A DNA stretch of 64,000 nt from Gadus chalcogrammus (Eukaryota > Chordata > Actinopteri > Gadiformes > Gadidae). Under the pieces are notes generated by a model, which did not search any database, had not been told where the DNA came from, and worked only from the letters and a program-made list of their open reading frames with translations. Positions within the stretch are counted from its first letter, which is position 1; every line of letters begins with the position of its first letter. Of the stretch, positions 23,401 to 33,910 are shown piece after piece. Both the position numbers and the translations under genes were made by a program. The DNA lies in contig NC_079412.1 in assembly GCF_026213295.1 (NCBI RefSeq), forward strand, positions 19,253,627 through 19,317,626, in the 5' to 3' direction.

Positions 23401-23968
23401 AAGCCTGCAGACCAGCGGGGGGGGGGATCAGACAACCTCTACAACTTAAAGCTATAGTATCAGATTATGTCACTATTAATTAGCCTCTCTATGACAACAG
23501 CCTTATACTGTGTTTCCGCTCCCCGCATGTAGCCAAGTAGGCAAGTAAACTTAGATCAATAATTACACAAGAACTGTCCAAGCGCCTCTACAATTCTGTC
23601 ACCCAATCTCACACTAATTGGCCCCACCAGCTGAGAGCCCCAAGAAAAATGCTTTCATTGCGTCAGGGTGTAACTTTGTTTTGTTGGGGGCGGGGGGGGG
23701 GGGTGGCTTCCATTACCATCGGCAGCCATACTGGAGACTAAAGGCACATATGTATTGACGCAGATGCAAGTTCAGTTCACACCGTATATTTGTGTTAAAT
23801 TGGGTCAAACTGCACCAGACATGCATAGTAAGCATTGATCTCCTCCATGCTGACATGCATAAACTCAGCAAACACTCATATGGAATACATACAGTAATGT
23901 CTAAGTCCCTGTCTGGGTTTATTACACATAACTAACATCGGTGCTGCTGAGACCTTTATCAGATTGGC
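23401..23968. other. unique DNA with G runs
   Basis: A run of about nine G lies near 23418-23426 and a GGGGGCG(n) tract at 23686-23703. The rest is mixed sequence without features. Confidence 0.5.
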
Positions 23969-23994
23969 TGTGTGTGTGTGTGTGTGTGTGTGTG
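23969..23994. repeat. (TG)n microsatellite
   Basis: About 13 TG units. Confidence 0.95.
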
Positions 23995-24454
23995 CGTTAG
24001 TTGGGGACCGTGCGTGAGCGTTTCTGTGTGTTCTAAGTGCTGCCACGACCGTGGCGCTGTAAGTGGATGTCTCTGTTTATTTGTATGTCCGTGACCTGAG
24101 TCTCATTTGCTTCTTAATGCTGGCTGGTATTACCACGACTATTGATTGAATAGAGCGAGAAGCCCAGGAGCCCTCTGGTTTGATCTGTAACATCCTTTCA
24201 TTAATTCTCCACTGCGAGTGCATTGAATACCTGGCCCCTTTTTGCAAAAGCCAGATCAAGTAGAACACAGAGCTGCCTCCTGCCAGAGCTGGCCCTGGCT
24301 GGAAGGACAGGTTATCAACCACTGCGCCTGCAAACAAAGGACCACTGAGGCAGCGATTGGAAGACGTGTCTTTCAGCTGTCAAGTATTGACCAGAGATGA
24401 CCATCTGTACCATCAGTGCCTAACCCCACCATCAAATAAAAAGATATTCACTGA

Positions 24455-24458
<4 letters not shown>

Positions 24459-24534
<76 letters not shown>
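24459..24534. repeat. (TG)n microsatellite
   Basis: About 38 pure TG units, followed by a degenerate tail GCAGGCGTGCGTGAGTG. Confidence 0.97.
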
Positions 24535-24537
<3 letters not shown>

Positions 24538-26130
24538 GCGTGCGTGAGTGTCTGCGTGCACGTCCAAGTGTGCACATCCAGATTTCATGATTCTATCTCA
24601 ATGTCTTGAGAAACAGCAGGGATCCAGACGAAAGAAGCCTTTCTTCGATCATTTGCTAGCCATGGCGGCCTGTATGGAACTCTATGGAAACTTCAGCGGG
24701 GGGGGGGCGGTGTTGTTTGGCTGCTGTCGAATGAAGGTTGGTTTTGCATTGCTGACAGGTTCACTTTTTGGGTGTGTTTTTTCAGGCGGGTCTAGTCGAG
24801 GTAAATGAAGAGATCAAAAGCGAGGACTGGAGCCTGTGTTACTGGGTCTGTGATAGGGGGCCTGCTGCTCTTAGATCTTGGGCGTTTTCCTCTGGCACCC
24901 TCGTAGTGCCATGTCTGTGATGGAATTTTAATGACAAGCTCACTAAGCCCGGATTGTGATCTAGCATACGCTACCCGCTACGCCACAAACATCTCGTACT
25001 CGCATCACATACCAAGGCAATCCCTGAATGACTGCATCCCCTGAAAAAAAGTTTTCATTCGGATAGTTATCTTTCTTGACAGTTGTATTCTCCCCAAACT
25101 TTGTATTTCCTGTTTGCAGGCAGAGTTTTTTGAGCAGTGGTGGCTGTGACGCCTTTAACAGTGGGGGGAATCAACTGTGGTCTCTGGTGCTAAGTGTTTT
25201 TTAAGGTTGGGTGAAGTGCTGTAAAAAGCACCATCTTCCCCCTGGAGGGGACACACCCACCCCACCGGGGTCGTCAGGGCGAGGGACGGAGCGCTTGACG
25301 AGATGGTCAGAGGAGCCGGCATCTCCCGTGTTGAAATTGAATCCGGTCCCAAGTTTGTGGCGGATGGGAGAAGTGACAGAACAGTAGATAATAGGTTTGC
25401 TGGAGCGGCGTCACGGCTGAGAGTGCGTCCACACCCGGGCATCTCTGGAACGGTCCGGTTCCTGACGTCCTTATGACAGGCCTCTCCCCCCCCCTTCCTT
25501 TCCCATTACGCTGGTGTGCAGGAATAGCACATTTGCCTTCCCCACTTTCAGCATGCTTCATGGACCGCTCCTGCGCCTATTACCCTGAGTGCTTAGCTAT
25601 CAAAAAAAAAGGCCTTGATTTGTTATTGATAAAGTAATGTTAAAACGGCCGTAAAAATGAGGCATGGCCGGCCACTGTGTGTTTCCGCCAACACTTTGAG
25701 GACGCTCCTACATTCATTCTCCTTGGTTGCATTGTTTTACTGTCATGTAATCCTCTGCACTTCTCAGGATTAGTGTGCAGGGAGACTGTTCTTGAACATT
25801 CATATTAGAGTCATATTAGAAGAACTATTGTATTTTTAATTTCGACTCGCCGCCCGGCAGTATTTTACCTTGTAGCGGTAATAAAACAAACAAATAGCTG
25901 CACAGTAAACAAAACAGAAAGGGCTTTGCTTTCCTTTTGTGTTCCTACACTCCTGATGTCATCGTCTCCACGGCCATACCTCTCTCTCTTGTTCTCTCTC
26001 TTCTCCCTGCTTTCTGTTTCTCAATCACTCCCTCCATCTCCCCAACGCTTCCTTTACTTGTCTTTTTTCCCCTTGCCAGTGACCTTGAAGGGTTCCCTCC
26101 GCTGTTTGCTCAGACACACAGCGCTGTCTG
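24535..26130. other. unique non-coding DNA, no gene seen
   Basis: Mixed sequence; a CpG-containing part at 25250-25450 has short minus-strand frames without domain features. AT-rich at 25800-25920. Pyrimidine-rich from 25960 towards the CT array that follows. Confidence 0.5.
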
Positions 26131-26133
26131 CCG

Positions 26134-26151
26134 CCCCCCCCCCCCCCCCCC

Positions 26152-26215
<64 letters not shown>

Positions 26216-26220
26216 TCTCT
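26134..26220. repeat. C20 homopolymer next to (CT)n
   Basis: About twenty C at 26134-26153, then TTA and about 30 CT units to 26220. The 205-codon frame that crosses it is mainly P and LS repeats and is not a protein gene. C20 can form an i-motif, and its complement is a G20 tract. Confidence 0.95.
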
Positions 26221-27345
26221 GTTCCTCACTGTTTTCAATAGCAGGCTCAGTCAGCCTGCCGGTGGACGGTGGAAGGCCGTGCTCATGTTACCGGCCTATT
26301 GACTTGGCATGGGAGAGAAAACACAGTAGACCTGATTCACCACGCGTCAACTCCATGATACCAGCGTTATCTGCTACCTCCTTTCAAAGGAGCGAGAGGG
26401 AGCAGATAAAAGTACACAGCGTCTTTATCACGCTCATTTCAGGCATGTCAGTAATCAGATACACGCACAGGGCTAATTATTATTTGGAGATACTGCGGTG
26501 CGCAGTCGTATGCCGCCACCTTGGTAACGAGACGTTGAAGTGACTTTAATGCTCACACACGCACACACGCATCCCCCCCCCCCCCCCCCACCGAGCTGAG
26601 GGCATTTTTATAGCTGTTCCCTATGTTGTCCATTACTTGATTTCTGCTCAATTGTAATTTATACTAGGATAATCAATTTTGATGTAAAACACAGCGTGAA
26701 ACGGTTGACCACGTATTACAATTTGCATTGGAAGTGGTTGCAAAATGTACCTGAGTGACAGCCATCGACATCACCGGTCCAGTTTTTTTCTGTCATTACA
26801 GATTCTACTTTCTTAATGATAAATGGCACTTGTAGAATGAGATAGTGTGGGAACAGCCTGTAGTTGCTTCTGGACGCAGATCTGCCAGCATATTGCACAT
26901 TAACCTTCAGTAACCATTGAGTTAGTACATTGTATCAGGTGGTGGTGGATGCTGCTGTGTATCCTAATGAGCGGAGGAGACACAAAGCAAAATCCTTGGT
27001 GAAAATAAACAAATAAGCTGAAACTGCTTGCCATAAAGTAATGGACTGTGGGGCTAGAATGATACTTTATCACACCGCTAACACCGGTAGTTAGACGTGA
27101 TTTGCCCCTACCCTCCTCCTTGAGAGCTCCCGTCTTCCTTCTCACTCTTCACTATTTCTTAGGCGGCTGATCGCACTCTTTATCTCTCAGCTGTAAAAAA
27201 CCAAGCTGTAAACTTTGCCGCTATGACATAATGGTAATCAAAGACGGGATACGTTTTGAAGAGTTGGGTAATACCACTGATAGGGTCGATTCCGGTTCCA
27301 TACATAAAGCATCTCCCCATCTGACCTCATGTGTGACCGTACGTA
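26221..27345. other. unique non-coding DNA with a C17 run
   Basis: A run of 17 C lies at 26573-26589 after a short CA piece. The rest is mixed to AT-rich and has no gene signal. Confidence 0.5.
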
Positions 27346-27347
27346 CA

Positions 27348-27400
27348 GGGGGAGGGGGGTTGTGTAAAGGGGTTTGTGGGGGTGTTTGGGGGGGGGGGGG
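27348..27400 (+). other. G-quadruplex-prone tract with G13 run
   Basis: G tracts at 27348-27352, 27354-27359, 27369-27372, 27378-27382 and an uninterrupted G13 at 27388-27400. Loops between the last three are five bases, so canonical quadruplex folding is possible on the plus strand. Confidence 0.8.
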
Positions 27401-28169
27401 TTCCAGCCAACATAGCAGTGATGATGCACCTGATAGGTTGGCAGCCGCACGGCAATCAGTAAAACGACAGACAGTCTCTGAGCACAGCTGCACAGCACAA
27501 GCTAAGCCAATTGTGCGACAATCAGAGGCTGCTATTCTGGGTTTCTTCCCCCCCTTCAGAGGACAGATTCCAGTGAATCAGATGGCCCTCGGGCATCATA
27601 ATTATGCAAAAGACTCGGTGCACAAAAGTTGTTTGTTCCCCCATTGTTCTGACTTTCCCTCTCACTGCATAATCACCTAAGAGTAATGGGGGTGTACGTA
27701 TAGGAAGAGAGGCGCTATCAACTTATCCCAACTATCTGTGATAACTATTTCTGCATTCAGAATCAATTGGTTGTGTTAAGTCATACATTATTAACGTTTT
27801 TAGTGCAAAGGCAAGCCCTTGGTTATGTGTGCTAGTGCGGGTTCTTGGGGTTACCGTGGCAACGATTGCAGATTGTTCCGACCGAAGCGAGCGTAGCATT
27901 TCAACGGACAAGGTAACATACAGCTGGGAGCCACATCACTTACCTGTGGCTTCTACCTGGGCGTCGGTTTGAAGGGCAGCTTGGCTCGCTTAAAACAGAC
28001 CCCTAAAGAAAAGGGCACAGGCTGCCACTCCTTTGACCAGCTCTAGCCTGCGGTAGAAAGCCAGCGCTGTAGCAATTCCAGGCCTCTGTGGGGTCTTTTT
28101 CTTTTTGTACCGAGTGCCGCCTGAAACCCTGAGCCACACACACTGACTCACAAGGTGAAAACTAAAGTT
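27401..28169. other. unique non-coding DNA, no gene seen
   Basis: Contains CATCATAATTATGCAAAAG near 27593, a POU/homeodomain-like composite. Other parts are mixed. No coding domain is seen. Confidence 0.45.
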
Positions 28170-28191
28170 ATTTAAATTAATTAATTTAAAT
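28170..28191. repeat. 22-bp perfect palindrome, all A/T
   Basis: The 22 bases are identical to their own reverse complement. The pattern is ATTTAAAT, then TAATTA in the centre, then ATTTAAAT as its mirror arm. It could bind a homeodomain pair or extrude as a cruciform. Confidence 0.95.
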
Positions 28192-28271
28192 TTACATTTT
28201 TAAATGAAAAAAAAGTTCTTCATGCCCTTTTGTGTAAGTTTACATTCCCTTCTGTAAATAGCAAAAAAACC

Positions 28272-28310
28272 TGTGGGTGTGTGCGTGTGTGTGTGTGTGT
28301 GTTTGTGTTT
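28272..28310. repeat. (TG)n microsatellite, interrupted
   Basis: Short TG array with single G, C and T interruptions. Confidence 0.9.
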
Positions 28311-28914
28311 GAGCCCCTGGCCAGTTCATCAATGCAAAATGAAATGAAAAGTCATTTTGCTCCCTGGACAGCTGCGCGGAGCCTTCCCAAGCCTCTCTGC
28401 GAGCGTGCAGGTGGAAGACTCGCATCCTAATCCTCAAGCCCAAACCTGTGTAATAAAGCACATTCTCAATCAGGACCCATCCCATTTCCTCTAGGCAACA
28501 CTCAGCACACAGTCCTCCACAATCACGGGTGTTGGGTGAGCTGCGAGAAAGCTAATGAGGACCTTGTCTAGACGTGCAGCACCTGCATGCGTAGCCAGGG
28601 GCCGGTGGCAGCTCTCGCCGGGCCCCGACTCGTACAGACCGCAGCCTGAGTCGACGGAGGCCTGCGCCCAGCCAGCCCTGAGCACCACCAGGAGAGCGTC
28701 CGGTGGCCAGCAGTGGGTTTGGGTCTGAATACTTAGTTGTCGGTGTCCGTGCAGGAGGAGCAGCCTCATCGTCTCTGTAGGCCCTGGGCAATATCGCCCT
28801 GACCTCAAGTCAAGTATCCTAGATGAATTAGGGACAGCGAGCGCTTAATGAAACAGACCGGCCAAGGAGCTGACTGGCTGTGACTAAGTGTGAGTTTGAC
28901 AACCTCTCGTTCCT
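28311..28914. other. unique DNA, moderately GC-rich, no gene seen
   Basis: The 28560-28800 part is GC-rich with some CpG. Overlapping minus-strand frames of 79-105 codons are open there because of composition. I see no domain and no strong splice signals. Confidence 0.45.
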
Positions 28915-29250
28915 CGTGAACTTGGGGATTTTACATTTGCCCATTACGAAACATTAACTGTAATGGATTTGCATACTGAGTGCATAATTTTTTTATTTCT
29001 GAATTAAGATAATCCACTGTTTAGTCATGAATCAGCCGCACACCGCTTTTCAGTATGTTAACTTTCTCTTGTACAAATGCGCTGTAATCCCACATGCTTA
29101 CCACATATGCATATGCAGAATAGTCTTGTTAATGTCTTGTTATTAAGCTGAAGACCTCTTGTCACATCCATTAAGTCACATTAAATTGCAAGTTATTTTA
29201 CAGTTTCATGCTTTACTTAATGGAGTTCCTTAAGAGTTAAAGAGCAATGA
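28915..29250. promoter_or_regulatory. candidate conserved enhancer with octamer-like sites
   Basis: AT-rich unique sequence with GTAATGGATTTGCATACTG (octamer-like, near 28960), ATATGCATATGCAG near 29105, GTCATGAATCAGC, TGTTATTAAGC and CATTAAGTCACATTAAATTGC. Several POU and homeodomain-type words lie within 300 bp. Stops occur in all frames. This is one of the best enhancer candidates by eye. Confidence 0.3.
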
Positions 29251-29329
29251 AGTAAAAAAAAAAAAATGCTGATGTTTTTTCAATATTATTTTTTATCCAA
29301 GTTGGGTCCAATTGCCAAAACCCCGGGCA

Positions 29330-29740
29330 ACGTCTTTAGTGTCCTCAAATTCAGCCGTGGCTAAATAGGTCCTCATTTTATGTCCGCCATAATTGCTCGG
29401 GCTCCAATTATGTTCTCACCACCGTAACAAAGGTGCTCTGATTGAGGGACAGACTGAGAGAGCAGTGAACTGGTGTCCTGGATGTTTTCAGAATCCTGTT
29501 CAGGAGACTAGGCCACTTGTGTAAGTGTTTGTTATTCAGGTTTAATTATGTCCACGGGGCCCGGGAAGTATAGGCCAGTCTACCCCGTGCCTCTTTAGCC
29601 AAAGCCCCAGCGAACTGGCTTGATGTCTTCCTCTCCTCTCCTCTGCTCTGAATGAGCAATTAAAGGTCATATCAATTAGAGCATGTTGTGGTCTCCGGAC
29701 TCATTTAAAACAGCTTGCTATAGAAGCCATATCGGGAGAA
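29330..29740. promoter_or_regulatory. candidate conserved non-coding element
   Basis: Unique stretch with GCCATAATTGCTCGGGC, CTCCAATTATGTTC, GGTTTAATTATGTCC, GAGCAATTAAAGGTC and ATATCAATTAGAGC. The repeated AATTA cores, roughly every 50-100 bp, suggest homeodomain binding. No repeat or frame explains the stretch. Confidence 0.3.
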
Positions 29741-31200
29741 ATAAGTTCACAAATTATCCGGTTTTGAGTATGTACTATGTGCTTGCCCCGTTTCCCCCAT
29801 AATATATAAGCTGGATATGTTTCCAGTTAGGCTCTGAGCTAAATTATAAAATGAATGAATGTGAATACTGTTATAATGTGTTATAATATTACATTAACAT
29901 AAAAAAAAGCAACTGAAACCGTAGAACAACTTAGCTCATACATATCTGATTGATGCTTAACATTAACAGTATTACTCGAGACCATTACATTTCAGATTGA
30001 TGATACATTTTTTTATAGCGTGTGATTTAGTGTTAATTGTACGTGGTACCTATTGGATATTGGGATTTGTATAATTCATATTCACGCAACCCTTATTATG
30101 ATAATGCAGAAAAAGGCTTCACACACCAACAACAAAAGCCATGTACCTCATCAACATAGCCGTACAAGCATAATCATATTTTTTACAGTTGGTTTTATAG
30201 TCAGGCCACCCTGCTACAGCCTTGATTTCAGGCGGGGAACGAAATTCCACCCGGTGAAAATAGGCTCTCCATTTTCTATTAAATTCTCCCTCCCTCTTCG
30301 TACGTGCAAACAACAATTCACACTTTGCCAGAGGAGAGACAAAGCACAGTTCTCATTGATGATCTGTGGATCCTAATGAAGAAGCATGCACACAAAGACG
30401 TGTCGGAGAAGGTGATGCGTGCCGTTGCCATAGCGAGCTCCCACCTCCGAGTGCACGCTGAGATTATATTTGTTTGTTTGCAAATGGCACCGCTGACAGA
30501 GATTCCTCGGCAGTACAGAGTAGTGAGCGGGGGGATCCTGAAGTATGATTAGATGAATTTTAATTCATTCATTTATTCATAGGATTGAATGGGTCTCCTG
30601 TCTTCTAAGAGACAACAGACCAAACGCCCTTGCTGGTTTCATCATCACTCGCTCTGTAATTTTTTTTTTCTGCAAAGAGGCAAAACATTTTTTTCATCTC
30701 ATACAAATAGAAAACAAACAAAGGAAGGCAATATGAAGGGGGGGGTGAGGTGCGCAAACAGGATCGGGTTTGAGACCGGGGTTTTGCATCAGTAGCCAAC
30801 ATTAATGGTCTGACACAGTTTATAGTTTGTTTACGTTGAAGGCAGAATGTTTGTGCTGACGGCAGGTGGTGTTGGGGCCTCATTTGGTGAAGAATGCTAC
30901 AATCACAGCAGCTGTAACATGGATGTATATAGTGGTTTATATAGTAGGGGTAGCAGAGGGGCTGGGGGTAGCTTCTGTGGCGGGATAAGCAGTGTGCGGC
31001 AGCGTGTTTTGATATAAACGAATCAAAAGGCATGAAGGAATAAATCCAACAGCATGAGATGGTGCTCCATACACCGGTGGCTTTTTATTGCCTATTCATA
31101 AACAATGTCATTACGGACACTGGATCAGGAGTGCCTCTGCTTAGTATTATTATAATCAAAATGGCCCTTACTGTTGTCAGACGCAGACCACAGCTTTAAA
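29741..31200. other. unique AT-rich non-coding DNA, no gene seen
   Basis: AT-rich at 29760-30060. A T10 run lies near 30660 and a G7 run near 30740. The minus-strand 142-codon frame at 30605-31033 has no domain. Confidence 0.45.
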
Positions 31201-31204
31201 ACCC

Positions 31205-31230
31205 TATATTGACCCTGATAGGTCAATATA
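31205..31230. promoter_or_regulatory. 10-bp inverted repeat resembling a nuclear-receptor everted site
   Basis: TATATTGACC (31205-31214) and GGTCAATATA (31221-31230) are exact reverse complements around CTGATA. They contain the nuclear-receptor half-sites TGACCC (31210-31215) and AGGTCA (31220-31225), which face outwards with 4 bp between. Everted repeats of AGGTCA are known receptor sites; use of this one is inferred. Confidence 0.4.
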
Positions 31231-32484
31231 CATCTGTCATTTATCTCTCCCCTGAGTCCTTTCGTGTGTGTGCGTGTGTGTTTGTGTGTATATGTAACGC
31301 AGGGCTTTTATTTATCTTGTTGTGCTTAGAAAGTGTCATTTCAATCCTGGAAAAAACGCTGCTCTGCCCTTTTGATTTATGCCCTGTATGTGACTGGGAG
31401 GGTGCTGGTGTGAGGAGTGCATGCATATATATATCTTTGCATGTAAGCAGTCTCGTACAGCAAATTGGCTGGCCAGGCCGACTCCTCTCATTGTGCTCGC
31501 CATAGTGCCCTTGGGTTAGTGAAACCAAGGTCACCATTAAGGCACTAAAGTCACTTTGCTGTGTGCTTTTTTGCATATTATTTATATGCACATAATCAGG
31601 AGATGTAGAATAATGGCTGTGAGAGACCCAATGTCCCCCGCTCGTTTTTTTTGTGTAGGCGTCAGTCATCTATCTGTGTTAAGGTCCAGCTTGTTCGCTG
31701 ACAAAATTACACACTCCAGCACTCCAGCGCCGGACGAATGGTCACTCACTCACATAAATTAAGGAAAGTCCGGCGCGGGGACAACACGCCCCCAAACGCC
31801 CCCGCGCCAAATCTGCAACGCATCGACTGCATAAAGCAGCCCAGATCAAAACAGAACTTTATCACACGTCCTATTGTACAGCACTGCATAATGCTGGATC
31901 AAAACTGCTGACTAACCCTCCTTTCCTTTCTCTCCCATGGGGCGGACCCTCCTCGGTGCTCGTCTTCATCAACAGGTAATTACCACGTTCTCAATCGTGT
32001 CTTGTGTAGGATACCATGCTGCCTTCTTCACTCCGACATACACCGATCCCCTTACCAAAAATCACAGTGATTTACTCAACCAATAAAAAGCTAAAAAAAA
32101 CAGCCTTTGCGCCCCCCCCCCCCCACTGACCAATCATATTGGTTCGAAGCACAAAGCCCCCTGTCTAGTGACTGCAGCTGGGAGCTCTTCTAGCGAGTTG
32201 CCCTTCACCCCTGTGCACTGCGCCCCTTTTCTGGGAACTGTAGTGGAGGGAGAGAAGGGCAAGAGAGCGGTGCTCCAACAAAACAGTGGCACCGTGAAGA
32301 GGTGTCAGGCCCAGAGAGCTGTGAGGTGGATGATGATATGAGCCCATTGGCGCTGTTGTTTCCCTCTCTGCTGAATACTAACAACCGGGTGCCGCCTCGC
32401 TCTGTGGTCAGGACCCTGGCAGCCCGATTTGTGTGTGGAGTGGTGGGATAGGGATATTGTATAATAGGAACTGCTCTTAAGCAA
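31231..32484. other. unique non-coding DNA, no gene seen
   Basis: It includes a short TG-rich piece at 31263-31293 and a C13 run near 32112-32124. A CpG-containing piece at 31765-31830 (CGCCCCCAAACGCCCCCGCGCC-like) may be a local GC-rich regulatory site. No frame has domain features. Confidence 0.45.
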
Positions 32485-32711
32485 GTCGTCGGTGTATGTA
32501 AGTGTGTGTTTGTGTGTGTGTGTGTGTGTGTGTCCGTGTGTGTCTTTGTGTATGTGTGTGCGTGTGTGTGTGTGTGTGTGCGTTGGTGTGTGCATGTGTG
32601 TGACTGTGTTTGTGTGCATGTGCATCTATGTGTGGGTGTGCTCACGTGTGTGTGTGTGCGTGGGGGGGGGGGGTTTGTGTGTCCGTGTGTGTGTGTGTGT
32701 GCGTATACATG

Positions 32712-32771
<60 letters not shown>

Positions 32772-32815
32772 TCCTGTTGGCGTGTGTATGTGTGTGTGCT
32801 TGGGCATGCGTGACA
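32485..32815. repeat. long degenerate (TG)n array with G run
   Basis: TG repeats with TC, CG, CA and TT interruptions across about 330 bp; pure from about 32720 to 32767. A G10-12 run lies near 32662-32673. Frames of up to 200 codons here are repeat translations (HT, CV). Confidence 0.95.
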
Positions 32816-33718
32816 GAGCAAGCCTTGCTAGCTTTGCTGTACCCTCCTGAAAGTCCTACCATCGCCGTACTGTTTGTTAGAGTGCAGTCCTGCTCCTGTG
32901 AATTCTGCCTTACAATGATTAATATCACCAGCACTGGTTCACAGAAAAGTATTAAAGATGTTTTCCAACATGCTCGATATGGGGTTTAGGTTTGTTGTGG
33001 TGCTAATACCAACAATTTCATTTTTGGCTTGATTACAAATGTGTCTATCAAGGAACATGATGGTGGGGATGCCTGCGACCCGATATGAGCTCAATGAATG
33101 ATCCCCTCTTTGTTGCACTGTGTGCTACAAGATGGACACGTCAGATCATTAGAAGCCGCCCACATCTTTGGTTCCCTCTCATGGTCACACCCCTCCTTCT
33201 GTTGTGAACAACATGCAATCTTTACTGGCACTCATAACTCAATAGGTTTCCTCAACTGCTATAATGAAACGCCATTATAATAAACAACCCAACAATCGGT
33301 GTAGTCGTTGCCCTCGACCAGGAAAGGGTTTGTCGAGTTTCCCTTGGATTTTTTCTGTCCTGACAAACAACCTGTTTGACGTTTGACAGCAGCATTTGTT
33401 TACGAAGTTTGGTACTCTTGGCAAAGAGCAGTGTAAACAAGAACTGGACCAAATAAAGAATGCTACAAAACAGAAATACGGTCCATGAATAACACAGAAT
33501 CTACCAAAATGGAGGTGTGGAAACTCTACCAACAATCATAATCATAAATAATTGACTGATACGCTTACTGTTGCCTTGACCCATGAAATCTTCTCCACCA
33601 GGTGTGATGCTCCGTTTAAGCCGCCCAAAGAGTTTTGGTGCTTGTCTTTCTGCATCACATTATATTTCAAGTGTACGGCTATAAACAATGATTCTGAGAA
33701 TTTCCATGTGAGTCAATG
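32816..33718. other. unique non-coding DNA, no gene seen
   Basis: Mixed, AT-rich at 33220-33560. Short frames only. Confidence 0.5.
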
Positions 33719-33855
33719 TCCCTCTCTCTCTTTCTCTCTGTTTATGTCTCTCTCTCTTTTTCTCTCATTTTCACTCCCTCTCTCTTTCTCTCTCCTTTTC
33801 ACTCTACCTCTCTCTCTCTTTCTCTCTCCTTAAACTCTCTCTTTCTCTCTCCTTT

Positions 33856-33909
<54 letters not shown>
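33719..33909. repeat. (CT)n array, imperfect then pure
   Basis: CT-rich blocks separated by TTTTC and AAACT pieces, pure from about 33859. It ends in CTCTAG, so it looks like a splice acceptor, but no plausible exon follows. Confidence 0.95.

Positions 33910-33910
<1 letters not shown>

Noticed and set aside
25926..26543. 205-codon plus-strand frame
   Set aside because: Runs through the C20 and CT repeats and is mostly P and LS repeats.
31205..31230. microRNA precursor
   Set aside because: Stem of 10 bp is far too short for a microRNA hairpin, and flanking bases do not extend it. The same holds for the hairpins at 6860, 12126, 17237, 18161 and 63399.
32205..32807. 200-codon minus-strand frame
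   Set aside because: Translation of the degenerate TG/CA array (HT repeats).
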